This document shows positions 15,110 through 23,644 of a stretch of DNA of 27,442 nucleotides, piece by piece. The notes beneath the pieces are model-generated. The model ran no database searches. It was not told the origin of the DNA and was given only the letters and a program-made list of their open reading frames with translations. How positions within the stretch are numbered: the stretch's first letter is position 1; every line of letters begins with the position of its first letter. Source of the DNA: an uncultured Eubacteriales bacterium (GTDB lineage Bacteria > Bacillota > Clostridia > Lachnospirales > Anaerotignaceae); assembly GCA_934552695.1 (NCBI GenBank), contig CAKTER010000004.1, positions 1 through 27,442 on the forward strand, in the 5' to 3' direction. The position numbers and the translations under genes are program-made.

Positions 15110-16890
15110 TGCCCCGGTATCCTCAGGAATTGGTGGAAGAGGTACGGGTGGCCACCGACATTGTGGATCTCATCGGTTCCTATTTGCCTTTAAAGCAAAA
15201 GGGCAACAACTACTGGGGCCTCTGCCCGTTTCATCACGAAAAAACGGCCTCGTTTTCCGTCAGCCCCGACAAGCAGCTGTATTATTGCTTTGGCTGCGGC
15301 GCCAGCGGCAATGCGTACAGCTTTGTGATGCAGATGGATAACGTGGACTTCCCCGAGGCGGTACGGAAGCTGGCAGAGCGGGCACACATTCCGCTGCCGG
15401 AGGAGGCCGAGACCCCGGCGGCCCAAGCGGCCCGGCAGCTACGGGAGCGGCTGCTTGCCATGCACAGCGCGGCGGGCCGGTTTTATTACGAATGCTTGCA
15501 TGGCCCGGAGGGCCGGGAGGCCCTGGAGTATTTGCAAAAACGGCAAATTTCCCCGGCGCTGGCCCGGAAGTTTGGGCTGGGGTACGCCCCGGGCCGGGAA
15601 CGGCTGCTCCGGTACTTAACGGAGCAGGGGTATACGCAGACGGAGCTGGAAAAAAGCGGGCTGGTTTTGCCGGGCCGGGAGGGCGGCCCGCTGCGGGATC
15701 GGTTTTTTAACCGGCTGATGTTTCCTATTTTTGACGGCAGCGGCCGGTGCATCGGCTTTGGCGGCCGGGTGCTGGGAAAGGGCGAGCCCAAGTACCTAAA
15801 CTCTCCCGAGACCGAGCTGTTTAACAAAAGCAAAAACCTGTATGGCCTGCATTTTGCCAAAAAGACCCGCAGCCGGGAGCTCATCCTGGTAGAAGGGTAC
15901 ATGGATTTGCTGGCCATTGTGCAGGCCGGGTTCCCCAATGTGGTAGCCGGCTTGGGTACCGCCCTGAACGGGGAGCATGTCAAGGTGCTGCAAAAGGTGT
16001 GCGATGCCGTGATTTTGCTGTATGACAGCGACGAGGCGGGGCAAAACGCCGCCCGGCGGGCCATTCCCCTGCTGCTGGCAGGCGGGCTTTCGGTGCGGGT
16101 GGCCGCCGTGCCCGACGGGAAGGATCCCGACGAGTTTATTAAGGCCCACGGCCCTGCTGCATTTGCCCGGGTCATTGCCAACGCCCAAAGCCACACGGCC
16201 TTTGCTATTTCGTGTATTCGCAAAAACTACAATTTGGAAAACCCGGAGCATATCACGGCCTTTGCTACCGAGGTTTCCAAGCTGCTTTCGGAGCTGCCCA
16301 ACCCCATCGAGGCAGAGGTATACGCCCGGGAGGTAGCCCAGGAGACCGGCATTTCCGCCGAGACCCTGCTGGGGCAGGTGAAGCGCCTGCGGGACCGGGA
16401 GGAGGAGGCCTTTGCCCAAAAGGCCGAAAAGGAACGGCTGCGGCGGTACGACCGGGTGGAAAAGACCGGGACGGAGGCTGTGCCCAAGGGGGTTTTAGCG
16501 GCCCAAAAGGATTTGCTGGCCCGGTGCGCCGCACACCCGGAGTTGTTCCGGCGGGTGCTGGAATACCTTGGCCCGGAGGACTTTTTGACCCCGGCCCTGC
16601 GCCGGGTGGCAGAGCTTATGGTGGATTGCCTGAAGCAGGATTTGAGTATTTTGCCGGCGGAGCTGGTGAACCATTTTTCAGATTTGGACGAACAAAAGCT
16701 GGTTTCGGGCCTGTTTGCCCAGCGGCTCCAACCGCTGGACACCGAAGCGCAAAAAAAAGCCCTCAAGGAGGAAATTTTGCTGATTAAACGGGCCAAACTG
16801 GAAAAGGATATGGAAACGGCAGACATTTTGGAGTTAAAAGCGTTATTGGAACAGAGGAAAGAATGGGATCGGAAGGAAATCGACCTGTAA
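15109..16890 (+). CDS. dnaG: DNA primase
   Basis: Makes RNA primers at the replication fork and interacts with the replicative helicase through its C-terminal part. It has 593 residues, a normal length. The CHC2-type zinc finger has C39, H42, C60 and C63 (CPFHHEK and [10 protein letters not shown]). The RNA polymerase domain holds the TOPRIM motifs LVEGYMD (260-266, Glu262) and LYDSDEAG (304-311, Asp306 and Asp308). The C-terminal helicase-interacting region follows about residue 430. The start ATG at 15109 shares a base with the dgt stop and has GGGAGGTG just upstream. Transcribed with dgt and rpoD. Confidence 0.97.
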   Translation: MPRYPQELVEEVRVATDIVDLIGSYLPLKQKGNNYWGLCPFHHEKTASFSVSPDKQLYYCFGCGASGNAYSFVMQMDNVDFPEAVRKLAERAHIPLPEEAETPAAQAARQLRERLLAMHSAAGRFYYECLHGPEGREALEYLQKRQISPALARKFGLGYAPGRERLLRYLTEQGYTQTELEKSGLVLPGREGGPLRDRFFNRLMFPIFDGSGRCIGFGGRVLGKGEPKYLNSPETELFNKSKNLYGLHFAKKTRSRELILVEGYMDLLAIVQAGFPNVVAGLGTALNGEHVKVLQKVCDAVILLYDSDEAGQNAARRAIPLLLAGGLSVRVAAVPDGKDPDEFIKAHGPAAFARVIANAQSHTAFAISCIRKNYNLENPEHITAFATEVSKLLSELPNPIEAEVYAREVAQETGISAETLLGQVKRLRDREEEAFAQKAEKERLRRYDRVEKTGTEAVPKGVLAAQKDLLARCAAHPELFRRVLEYLGPEDFLTPALRRVAELMVDCLKQDLSILPAELVNHFSDLDEQKLVSGLFAQRLQPLDTEAQKKALKEEILLIKRAKLEKDMETADILELKALLEQRKEWDRKEIDL

Positions 16891-18020
16891 CCGGAAACAG
16901 GAACGATGGCGACCGGAGGCGCCGGTCAAACACGCAGGAAGGAAGTGGCAATTTGCGTACCATCGACGATGCAACCCTGTTGCAGCAGTTAAAAGAGCTG
17001 GTGAACCTGGCTAAAAAGAAAAAAAACGTTCTGGATTATAAAGAAATCTCCGACTTTTTTTCGGAGGTGGCCTTGTCTGCCGAGCAGATGGATAAGGTAT
17101 ACGAATATCTGGACAACCAGGGCGTGGATATTTTAAATACCATGGAGCCGGAGGTGGAGGAGGAGCTGGATCTTTCTCTGCCCGAGGGCATCAATATTGA
17201 CGACCCGGTGCGGATGTATTTGAAGGAGATTGGCAAGGTGCCTCTGCTTTCGGCCGAGGACGAAATCAATCTGGCTATCCGCATGGAGGAAGGGGACGAG
17301 GAAGCCCGGAAAAAGCTGGCCGAGGCCAACCTGCGGCTGGTGGTAAGCATTGCCAAGCGGTATGTGGGCCGGGGCATGCTGTTTTTGGATTTGATTCAGG
17401 AAGGGAATTTGGGCCTGATTAAGGCCGTGGAAAAGTTCGACTACCGGAAGGGCTACAAGTTTAGTACCTATGCTACCTGGTGGATTCGGCAGGCCATTAC
17501 CCGGGCCATTGCCGACCAGGCCCGTACCATCCGGATTCCCGTGCATATGGTGGAAACCATCAACAAGCTCATCCGTATTTCCCGGCAGCTGTTGCAGGAA
17601 TACGGCCGGGACCCGACAGCGGAGGAGCTGGCTGTGGAAATGCAGCTGCCGGTGGAAAAGGTCCGGGAGATTATGAAGATTGCCCAGGAGCCGGTGTCGC
17701 TGGAAACCCCCATTGGCGAGGAAGAGGACAGCCATTTGGGCGATTTTATTCCCGACGACGATATCCCTGCTCCGGCAGAGGCGGCGGCCTTTACCATTTT
17801 GAAGGAGCAGCTGATGGAGGTGCTGGATACCCTGACCGACCGGGAAAAGAAAGTGCTGCGGCTGCGGTTTGGGCTGGACGACGGCCGGGCCCGGACGCTG
17901 GAGGAAGTGGGCAAGGAGTTTAACGTGACCCGGGAGCGGATCCGGCAGATCGAGGCCAAGGCGCTGCGGAAGCTGCGGCACCCCAGCCGGAGCAAAAAGC
18001 TGAAGGACTATTTGGAATAA
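16863..18020 (+). CDS. rpoD: RNA polymerase primary sigma factor (RpoD/SigA)
   Basis: Housekeeping sigma factor directing RNA polymerase to -35/-10 promoters like those seen in this window. It has 385 residues from ATG 16863 (AGAGG 5 bases upstream), overlapping the end of dnaG by 28 bases. The first 30 residues are a low-complexity Arg/Asn/Gly stretch. A TTG at 16953 with AAGGAAG upstream is a plausible alternative start, giving 355 residues. Regions: short 1.1 (about 34-100), 1.2 with [11 protein letters not shown] (114-124), 2 with [18 protein letters not shown] (155-172) and [15 protein letters not shown] (198-212), 3 (about 235-310), and 4 ending in [20 protein letters not shown]. It is the last gene before a strong terminator. 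Confidence 0.96.
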   Translation: MGSEGNRPVTGNRNDGDRRRRSNTQEGSGNLRTIDDATLLQQLKELVNLAKKKKNVLDYKEISDFFSEVALSAEQMDKVYEYLDNQGVDILNTMEPEVEEELDLSLPEGINIDDPVRMYLKEIGKVPLLSAEDEINLAIRMEEGDEEARKKLAEANLRLVVSIAKRYVGRGMLFLDLIQEGNLGLIKAVEKFDYRKGYKFSTYATWWIRQAITRAIADQARTIRIPVHMVETINKLIRISRQLLQEYGRDPTAEELAVEMQLPVEKVREIMKIAQEPVSLETPIGEEEDSHLGDFIPDDDIPAPAEAAAFTILKEQLMEVLDTLTDREKKVLRLRFGLDDGRARTLEEVGKEFNVTRERIRQIEAKALRKLRHPSRSKKLKDYLE

Positions 18021-18037
18021 AAAGCAGGCGCTTTGCG

Positions 18038-18086
18038 AAAAAGGTGCGTTGGCCGCTGGGCGACTTCCGGTCGGACGCACCTTTTT
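18038..18086 (+). terminator. Strong terminator after rpoD
   Basis: AAAAAGGTGCG (18038-18048) pairs perfectly with CGCACCTTTTT (18076-18086), 11 base pairs, with a 27-base apical part that can fold further. It ends 25 bases before trmK, so trmK depends on read-through or on a promoter I could not identify. Confidence 0.9.
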
Positions 18087-18111
18087 GCACCTTGCGGCAG
18101 GAGGATAGGAT

Positions 18112-18786
18112 ATGGAGATTGGGAACCGGCTACAGGCGGTGGCGGGGCTGGTGCGCTATCCCCGGGTGGCCGACGTGGGCGCCGACCACGGGTATTTGCT
18201 GCTGTGGCTGTGGCAGCAGGGACGGCTGGAGCGGGGCTTTGCCTGCGATGTAAACGCCGGGCCCCTGCGCCGGGCGGCGGAAAACGTGGCCCGGTTTGGC
18301 GCCGGAGAAGCGATTGCGACCCGGCTGGGCAGCGGGTTGACGCCTTTGGCGGCGGGGGAAGCCGATACCGCCGTGCTGGCGGGCATGGGCGGGATGCTGA
18401 TGCTTTCGCTGCTGGACGAAGGCCGGGAGGTAGCCCTTACCCTGAAACAGCTGGTGTTGCAGCCCCAGTCCGATTTGCCAAGGGTGCGACAGGGGCTTTG
18501 GGAGCGGGGGTTTACCATCCAAAACGAGGTTATGGCCCGGGAGGGCCGCCGGTACTATACGGCGTTGGATGTGGCCCCGGGCCGGGAAGAGACGCCCTAT
18601 ACCGACCAGGAGGTTTTATACGGGCGGCACTTGCTGGCCCGGCGGGAGCCCCTGCTGCGGGACTGGCTGGACTGGCAGATTTCGGTGAAGGCGGCGATAC
18701 CGGCGCTGGCCGCAGAGTGCGAAACCCTGCGCCGGGTGCGGGCGCTGTGGCCGGAGAAGGCCGAGACCGGGAAGAAGCGAATATAA
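18112..18786 (+). CDS. trmK: tRNA (adenine-22-N1)-methyltransferase
   Basis: SAM-dependent methyltransferase making m1A22 in tRNA (TrmK/YqfN, COG2384). It has 224 residues, close to the B. subtilis protein. The SAM-binding motif I is VADVGADHGYLL (19-30). Further landmarks are ACDVNAGPLRRA (44-55), the LAGMGGMLML segment (about 87-96) and LVLQPQSD (about 111-118). The start ATG at 18112 has GGAGG 7 bases upstream. It lies directly after the rpoD terminator and 17 bases before the Nif3-family gene, the usual order rpoD-trmK-nif3 in Firmicutes. Confidence 0.93.
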   Translation: MEIGNRLQAVAGLVRYPRVADVGADHGYLLLWLWQQGRLERGFACDVNAGPLRRAAENVARFGAGEAIATRLGSGLTPLAAGEADTAVLAGMGGMLMLSLLDEGREVALTLKQLVLQPQSDLPRVRQGLWERGFTIQNEVMAREGRRYYTALDVAPGREETPYTDQEVLYGRHLLARREPLLRDWLDWQISVKAAIPALAAECETLRRVRALWPEKAETGKKRI

Positions 18787-18803
18787 ATGGGGAAAGGTGG
18801 CGT

Positions 18804-19613
18804 ATGCCTGTGCGAATGGCGCATATATTGGAATGGATGGACGCTTGGGCCCCCCCGGCCTTGGCCGAGGAATGGGACAACCCGGGGCTTTTGGTAGGCG
18901 ATCGAAGCCGGGAGGTGACCCGGGTCATGACGGCGCTGGAGATTACGTCGGCGGTCATCGACGAGGCCATCGAGGGAGGCGCGGGGCTGATTGTGACCCA
19001 CCACCCCTTGATTTTTGGAAAGATTGGGCAGGTCAGCGGGGATACGGCCTTAGGCCGGATGCTTTTGCGGCTCATCGAGAACCGGGTGGCGGTGTTTGCC
19101 GCCCATACCAATCTGGACCGGGCCCGGGGCGGCACCAACGACCTGATTTGTCAAATGCTGGGGCTGCAAAACGTGGCCCAGCTGGGAGAAGAAAAAGGCG
19201 GTTTGGGCATGGGCCGGCTGGGGGATTTACCCCAAGGTCAAAGCCTGGAGGAGCTGGCGGAGCGGGTGCGGCAGCTGTTGGGGCTAACGGCGGTTACCTA
19301 TGTGGGGGAAGGCGGAAGGTTTCTTCAACAAGTGGCGGTGTGTACCGGAGCGGGCGCCGATTTGATGGAGGAGGCACTCCGGGCGGGCGCCGATGTGCTT
19401 TTGACGGGGGATGTTAAGCATCATCAGGCCCGGAACGCCGAAGAGGAGGGCTTTTGCCTGATTGACGGTACCCATTTTGGGACGGAAGCCCCCATTGCCC
19501 GGATGATGGCGGCCTATTTGCAAAGCCGGGCGGCCCGGGAGGGGCAGGAGCTGACGGTTTGGCAGGCCCGGACGGAGGAAGCCCCCCTGCGTTGCCGGCT
19601 ACCGGAGGCGTAA
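18804..19613 (+). CDS. Nif3-like dinuclear metal centre protein (DUF34/YqfO family)
   Basis: Widely conserved metal-binding protein of uncertain function, often annotated as GTP cyclohydrolase 1 type 2. It has 269 residues, without the extra middle domain of longer Bacillus YqfO. The metal-site motifs are EEWDNPGLLVGD (22-33), TATHHPLIF-like VTHHPLIF (64-71), AAHTNLD (99-105) and, near the C-terminus, GDVKHHQA and the DGTHFGTE segment (normally GH..TE). The start ATG at 18804 follows AAAGGTGG. It is paired with trmK, as in most Firmicutes. A large in-frame open stretch upstream, covering trmK in another frame, is a high-GC artefact. Confidence 0.9.
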   Translation: MPVRMAHILEWMDAWAPPALAEEWDNPGLLVGDRSREVTRVMTALEITSAVIDEAIEGGAGLIVTHHPLIFGKIGQVSGDTALGRMLLRLIENRVAVFAAHTNLDRARGGTNDLICQMLGLQNVAQLGEEKGGLGMGRLGDLPQGQSLEELAERVRQLLGLTAVTYVGEGGRFLQQVAVCTGAGADLMEEALRAGADVLLTGDVKHHQARNAEEEGFCLIDGTHFGTEAPIARMMAAYLQSRAAREGQELTVWQARTEEAPLRCRLPEA

Positions 19614-19679
19614 AAGGGCCCGTTACAGGAGAAACGGATACCACCGGGGGCGCAGGCCTTCGGTAGAACAGGAGGAACC

Positions 19680-21341
19680 ATGGAGACAGTGCGGGTAAGT
19701 GTGATGGGCGACGCCCCCCGGGAGGTGGCGGCCGGAACGACCTTGGGAGAGCTGGCCCGGGACTATGCCCACCGGCGGGCCGGGGATATTTTGCTGGCCC
19801 GGTGCGGCAACCGGTTTTTTGAGCTGAACGACCCGGTGCAGGCCGGGGAGGTGGACTTTGTGGATATTACCGACCCGGAGGGGCGGCGGGTGTATGCCCG
19901 GGCGCTTTCGTTTGTGATGCTCCGGGCGGTGCGGGACGTGCTGGGCCCCGAGGCCCGGGTGGTGGTGGAAAACTCGCTGGTGAAAAACTACTATTGTGAG
20001 ATTGAATCCCCCCGGCTACCGGTGACCCCGGCGCTGCTGGCCCAAATCGAGGGCCGGATGCAGAAGCTGGCCGAAGCCAAAGCCCCCATTCGCAAGGCGT
20101 ATTTTTCGCCGGAGGAAGGGTACGAGCTGCTAAAAGGCCAAGGCTTGGAGGATAAGGTGGAGCTGTTCCGCTATAAGCAAACGGCGGCGGTCAAGCTGTA
20201 CGAGCTGGATGGGTATTACAATTATTTTTATAGCCTGATGCCGCCGGACTGTTCCTATGTGCGGTATTTTGGGCTGGTGCCTCACGAAAACGGGTTTTTG
20301 CTGGTGCTTCCCCGGGACAACGCCCCCCGGGCCATCGAGCCGCCTATCCTGCCGCAAAAAATTTCGGCGGTGTTTATGGAGCAGGTGGACTGGTGCCGCC
20401 TGATGGACGTGCGGAACATTGCGGAGCTGAACCGTACCATTGTGGAGGATACCTTTCGGGATTTGGTGTGTGTGAACGAGGCGCTCCACGAGAAAAAGTT
20501 TGCCCAAATGGCCGACGCCATTTGCTCCCGGCCCGAACCGGTGAAAATCGTGCTCATTTCCGGGCCCTCGTCCTCGGGAAAAACCACCGGGGCCAACCGG
20601 CTGTGCGTGCAGCTCCGGGTCAATGGGGTAGAACCCCATGTAATCTCCATGGACGATTATTTTATTGACCGGGCCAAAACGCCCCTGGGCCCCGATGGCA
20701 AGCCCGATATGGAAAGCGTATATAATTTGGACTTGGAGCGGTTTACCCACGACCTGAATGCCCTGATTGCCGGGGAGGAAACGGAAATCCCCCGGTACAA
20801 TTTTATTACGGGTACCCGGGAGCCGGTGGGCAAGCGGCTGCGGCTGGGGAAGAACTCCCTGTGCGTGATTGAGGGCATCCATGGGCTAAATCCCCTGGTA
20901 ACCCGGGGGGTGCCGGTACAAAACACCTTTAAAATCTTTATCAGCGCCATGACCCAGCTGAATGTGGATGACCACGACAATATTTCTACAACGGATAGCC
21001 GCATGATCCGGCGGATTGTCCGGGACCACCAGCGGCGGGGCTATTCGGCGGTGGAAACCATTCGGATGTGGCCCAGCGTGACCCGGGGCGAGGCCGACAA
21101 CATTTTCCCCTATCAGGAAAACGCCGATATGATTTACAACTCGGCCACGATTTATGAGTTGGCCGTGCTAAAGCCCTACGTGGAGCCGCTCCTGTACCAG
21201 GTGGGGCCGGAGCAGCCGGAATACCCCACGGCCCAGCGCTTGCTGCGGTTTTTGGACGCCTTTTTGCCCGTAGGCAGCGAGAGCATCCCCACCAATTCCA
21301 TTATCCGGGAGTTTGTGGGCGGCTCCATCTTCCATGTGTAA
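19680..21341 (+). CDS. Nucleoside kinase with TGS domain (uridine-kinase/PRK type fusion)
   Basis: Likely phosphorylates a nucleoside, such as uridine or cytidine; the substrate is not determined. It has 553 residues. An N-terminal TGS domain (about 3-62) is followed by a region resembling the second domain of threonyl-tRNA synthetase (about 70-230, including YYCEIESP). A P-loop kinase of the uridine kinase/phosphoribulokinase family then starts near 288. Walker A is GPSSSGKTT (295-303), followed by VISMDDYFID (321-330) and CVIEGIHGLNP (about 397-407). This architecture is known in Clostridia and Bacteroidetes. The ATG at 19680 has GGAGG 4 bases upstream. Only short gaps separate it from the Nif3 gene and from rnpB, which has its own promoter. 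Confidence 0.9.
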   Translation: METVRVSVMGDAPREVAAGTTLGELARDYAHRRAGDILLARCGNRFFELNDPVQAGEVDFVDITDPEGRRVYARALSFVMLRAVRDVLGPEARVVVENSLVKNYYCEIESPRLPVTPALLAQIEGRMQKLAEAKAPIRKAYFSPEEGYELLKGQGLEDKVELFRYKQTAAVKLYELDGYYNYFYSLMPPDCSYVRYFGLVPHENGFLLVLPRDNAPRAIEPPILPQKISAVFMEQVDWCRLMDVRNIAELNRTIVEDTFRDLVCVNEALHEKKFAQMADAICSRPEPVKIVLISGPSSSGKTTGANRLCVQLRVNGVEPHVISMDDYFIDRAKTPLGPDGKPDMESVYNLDLERFTHDLNALIAGEETEIPRYNFITGTREPVGKRLRLGKNSLCVIEGIHGLNPLVTRGVPVQNTFKIFISAMTQLNVDDHDNISTTDSRMIRRIVRDHQRRGYSAVETIRMWPSVTRGEADNIFPYQENADMIYNSATIYELAVLKPYVEPLLYQVGPEQPEYPTAQRLLRFLDAFLPVGSESIPTNSIIREFVGGSIFHV

Positions 21342-21369
21342 AAATTGTGTGGCTCTTTGGGCCGGACTG

Positions 21370-21378
21370 TGCTATAAT
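21370..21378 (+). promoter_or_regulatory. rnpB promoter (extended -10)
   Basis: TGCTATAAT is a consensus extended -10 (TGnTATAAT). Its spacing puts the start of transcription at the first base of the RNase P P1 helix, about 21385. The -35 region is weak (TGGCTC at 21350-21355, spacer 17), as allowed by an extended -10. Confidence 0.8.
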
Positions 21379-21384
21379 CAAAAC

Positions 21385-21732
21385 GGCGAGTAAGCCAGAC
21401 GGCCGCACCGGCCCGCTTTTGCGGGGGTGAGGAAAGTCCGGGCTTCGCAGGGCAAGGACGCCGGTTAACGGCCGGTGGAGGCGACTCTAAGGAAAGTGCA
21501 ACAGAAATAAACCGCCTGCCTTGGGGCAGGTAAGGGTGGAAAGGTGCGGTAAGAGCGCACCGCTTTGCTGGTAACAGCAGAGGCTCTGTAAACCCCGTCC
21601 GAAGCAAGACCAAAGCGAGACAATGAGGGGCGGCCCGTCCCGTCTCCGGTAAGGTCGCGCGAGGGCGCCGGCAACGGCGCTCCAAGATAGATGGCCGTCG
21701 AATACAGAACCCGGCTTATAGACTTGCTCGCC
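21385..21732 (+). ncRNA. rnpB: RNase P RNA, bacterial class A
   Basis: Catalytic RNA that matures the 5' ends of tRNAs together with the RnpA protein. The ends pair over 10 bases as helix P1 (GGCGAGTAAG with CTTGCTCGCC). The universal cores are clear: GAGGAAAGTCCGGGCT (21428-21443), ACAGAAATA, the stretch AAAGGTGCGGTAAGAGCGCA, CTGGTAACAG, and AGATAGATGGCCGTC followed by ACAGAACCCGGCTTATAG near the 3' end. These resemble the E. coli-type class A layout rather than the class B form of Bacillus, which fits a clostridial origin. The length is about 348 bases. It is preceded by an extended -10 and followed by a terminator. Confidence 0.96.
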
Positions 21733-21746
21733 TTTATACAAACAAA

Positions 21747-21781
21747 ACGGCAGCTTCCCCCAGGGGCGGCTGCCATTTTTT
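21747..21781 (+). terminator. rnpB terminator
   Basis: GGCAGC (21749-21754) pairs with GCTGCC (21769-21774), with inner CCCC/GGGG pairs, followed by ATTTTTT. It lies 17 bases past the P1 helix. Confidence 0.88.
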
Positions 21782-21792
21782 GTGTGGAATTT

Positions 21793-21823
21793 AAAAAAGC
21801 GGCGCTCCGCAGGGGAACGCCGC
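21793..21823 (-). terminator. Terminator of the stalk-domain protein gene
   Basis: Minus-strand GCGGCGTTCC (21814-21823) pairs with GGAGCGCCGC (21799-21808), 10 base pairs, followed by TTTTTT. It is convergent with the rnpB terminator, only 12 bases away. Confidence 0.9.
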
Positions 21824-21840
21824 CAAATAAGCTGTCGGGA

Positions 21841-23013
21841 TTACTTCAGGCTGCTCAGAGGAGCGTGTACCACGGGCATCCCGCCGGCGTAGGGCCGCAG
21901 GGTGTACAGCTGGGCAAAGAACGCAACCTGAGTGGTGTCCTCGCCGTCCAGAGAGTGGATGGCCTGGGTCAGATAAGCGCCATAGGTAAAGTCCTTGCTT
22001 TCCAGCGTGGTTTTGGCTTCCTCAAAATACAGGTCGCTGTGAGCGTCGATGTCGGCGGCAAACAGCTTTTTGGCCGCTGCGGTCAGGGCTTCCTCGGTCA
22101 GGCCGGTAGCGGCGCTGAGAGTGGTGGGCTGGCCGGTGGTGCGGTCGAGGATGTAGCCGGTGCGGACGGTCATGGGATGAGCGCCGCCGGCATAGGTGCT
22201 GATGTCGCTAAAATAGGACAGCAGGGTGGTGGAGGCATAGGTGGGAGCGCAGACCCCGGTGATGGTGACGGGCTCAAAGGTGTGGTCGGGGATGCTCCGC
22301 AGCTCCTCGGCAGTGGCCTTCATATCGGGCAGGACGCTTTCCACAGCGGCCTCGGCCTGGGCCTTCAGAGTGGAATTAATGGCTTCGGCGTTGGCTACGG
22401 AAGCGACAACCTGAGGATACTGGACGGAGACCTTAACCAGCGTGGTGCCGTCGGCGGCCTTAACATCCTGGGTCAGGGTGTCGATGCCCATAATGGCAAA
22501 TACGCCGGTATCGGTGACAGTGATGGTGCGGGTGGCTTCGTCCCAGCTTACCTGAGCGCCCAGAGCCTCGCACACGGCCCGCAGGGGAATGAGGGTGCGA
22601 TCGCCAATGATTTGAGCGGGTACGTCCAGAGCTACAGAGCCCTCGCCCTCCAGCATATCGTCAATGGCAACGGTGTTGGAGCCGATGGTCAGGGTCAAAG
22701 CGGTGTTGCCCCGCTGAATGTAGACAGCCTTGGATTCGGGAATCCAGATTACGTTGGCATGGATGGCCTCCAGGACGGCCCGCAGGGGAACCAGCGTGCG
22801 GCCCTCTTGGATAACGGGCTGCTGGTCAAAGGACACGGCGGCGCCGTTGGCAATGACCTTAATTTCGTTGGTTTCGGTCTTTTCGGGCTGTTCCACCGTT
22901 ACGCTGCTCATGGCGCTGGCGCCGGTAGAAATGGTTTTGTCGGCGGCCATAGCCGGGACGGAAGCGGCGGCCAAAGCAGCACAGCAGACCACAGCAAATG
23001 CTTTTTTCTTCAT
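21841..23013 (-). CDS. Secreted stalk-domain protein with DUF3298/RsiV-like C-terminus
   Basis: Exported protein of unknown role, probably cell-surface or cell-wall associated. It has 390 residues. A signal peptide ends at AMA (about 23). Residues 50-167 form a copper amine oxidase N-terminal-like (stalk) domain with the repeated motif RTLVPLRAV (72-80) and RTLIPLRAV (139-147). The C-terminal part (about 180-375) resembles the DUF4163/DUF3298 pair seen in RsiV and PdaC, including the YAGGAHP motif (about 285-291). No transmembrane anchor follows the signal peptide and there is no kinase or protease motif. The start ATG at 23013 has GGAGG 8 bases upstream. It is monocistronic, with its own promoter and terminator. 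Confidence 0.85.
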   Translation of the reverse strand: MKKKAFAVVCCAALAAASVPAMAADKTISTGASAMSSVTVEQPEKTETNEIKVIANGAAVSFDQQPVIQEGRTLVPLRAVLEAIHANVIWIPESKAVYIQRGNTALTLTIGSNTVAIDDMLEGEGSVALDVPAQIIGDRTLIPLRAVCEALGAQVSWDEATRTITVTDTGVFAIMGIDTLTQDVKAADGTTLVKVSVQYPQVVASVANAEAINSTLKAQAEAAVESVLPDMKATAEELRSIPDHTFEPVTITGVCAPTYASTTLLSYFSDISTYAGGAHPMTVRTGYILDRTTGQPTTLSAATGLTEEALTAAAKKLFAADIDAHSDLYFEEAKTTLESKDFTYGAYLTQAIHSLDGEDTTQVAFFAQLYTLRPYAGGMPVVHAPLSSLK

Positions 23014-23043
23014 GAAACTTACCTCCTTTAAAATAAAACAATC

Positions 23044-23066
23044 GTGCTATGGTGTGAGTATAGCAC
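23044..23066 (-). repeat. Inverted repeat over the stalk-gene promoter
   Basis: GTGCTAT (23044-23050) and ATAGCAC (23060-23066) form a perfect 7-base inverted repeat with a 9-base spacer. It spans the -10 box and predicted start point, the position of a repressor operator. A short hairpin in the transcript is unlikely, because most of it is upstream of +1. Confidence 0.5.
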
Positions 23067-23086
23067 GCAGGGGAAAGCTTGTGCAA
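23057..23086 (-). promoter_or_regulatory. Promoter of the stalk-domain gene
   Basis: Minus-strand TTGCAC (23081-23086) and TATACT (23057-23062), spacer 18, with TGC just before the -10 (extended -10). Confidence 0.8.
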
Positions 23087-23122
23087 GAGAAGTGAAAATT
23101 CTTAAGAAAAGCGACAAAAAAT

Positions 23123-23632
23123 TCACACCATGTTCCGAGGCCGGGGCTGGATGTAACGGGCAAACCGAAACAAAACCCCCTTATGCTCCTGCACCTCACC
23201 GGGGTCGGCCAAAACCCAGTTGGGGTCGGCGTCCAAATTGGGGAAAAAGGTATCCGCCGGGAAGGAGCCCTCGATTTTGGTGATGAGGGCCGTTTGGCAG
23301 TAGGGCAATAGCTGCCGGTACACGCTGCCGCCGCCAATCACATAGAGGGGGCGGCCCAGGGCTTTGGCCTGTTGGAAGGCCGCAGCGGGGGAGGGACAGA
23401 CCGTGACCCCCTCCCGGGCATAGGCCGGGTTTTGGGTCAGCACCAAATTGGCCCGGTGGGGCAGGGGCCGGCCGCCGGGGAAGCTTTCCAGGGTTTTGCG
23501 GCCCATCAGCACGGTGTTGCCGGTGGTGGTCTCCTTAAAAAACCTCATGTCCGGAGGCAGGTGCAGCAGCAGGCCGCCGTTTTGGCCGATGCCCCAGTTT
23601 TGGTCGGCAGCGGCAATGGCGATAATCTCCAC
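23123..23632 (-). CDS. folA: Dihydrofolate reductase
   Basis: Reduces dihydrofolate to tetrahydrofolate with NADPH, regenerating the cofactor consumed by the adjacent thymidylate synthase. It has 169 residues. The N-terminal strand is EIIAIAAADQNWGIGQNG (2-19), the catalytic Asp28 lies in LPPDMRFFKETT, VLMGRKTLES (41-50) binds NADPH, and VIGGGSVYRQLL is the glycine-rich loop. The start is the GTG at 23632, with GGAGG 7 bases upstream; a TTG at 23638 is too close to the ribosome site. That GGAGG follows the thyA stop immediately, so the genes are coupled. No clear terminator follows. Confidence 0.95.
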   Translation of the reverse strand: MEIIAIAAADQNWGIGQNGGLLLHLPPDMRFFKETTTGNTVLMGRKTLESFPGGRPLPHRANLVLTQNPAYAREGVTVCPSPAAAFQQAKALGRPLYVIGGGSVYRQLLPYCQTALITKIEGSFPADTFFPNLDADPNWVLADPGEVQEHKGVLFRFARYIQPRPRNMV

Positions 23633-23644
23633 AAGCAACCCTCC

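Noticed and set aside
18033..18803. Upstream extension of the Nif3 frame through trmK
   Set aside because: It begins inside the rpoD terminator and is Gly/Arg/Ala-rich in the wrong frame of trmK; the real start at 18804 has a ribosome site.
21691..23031. 446-codon plus-strand open frame opposite the stalk-domain protein
   Set aside because: It starts inside rnpB, crosses two terminators and mirrors a protein with signal peptide, promoter and ribosome site.
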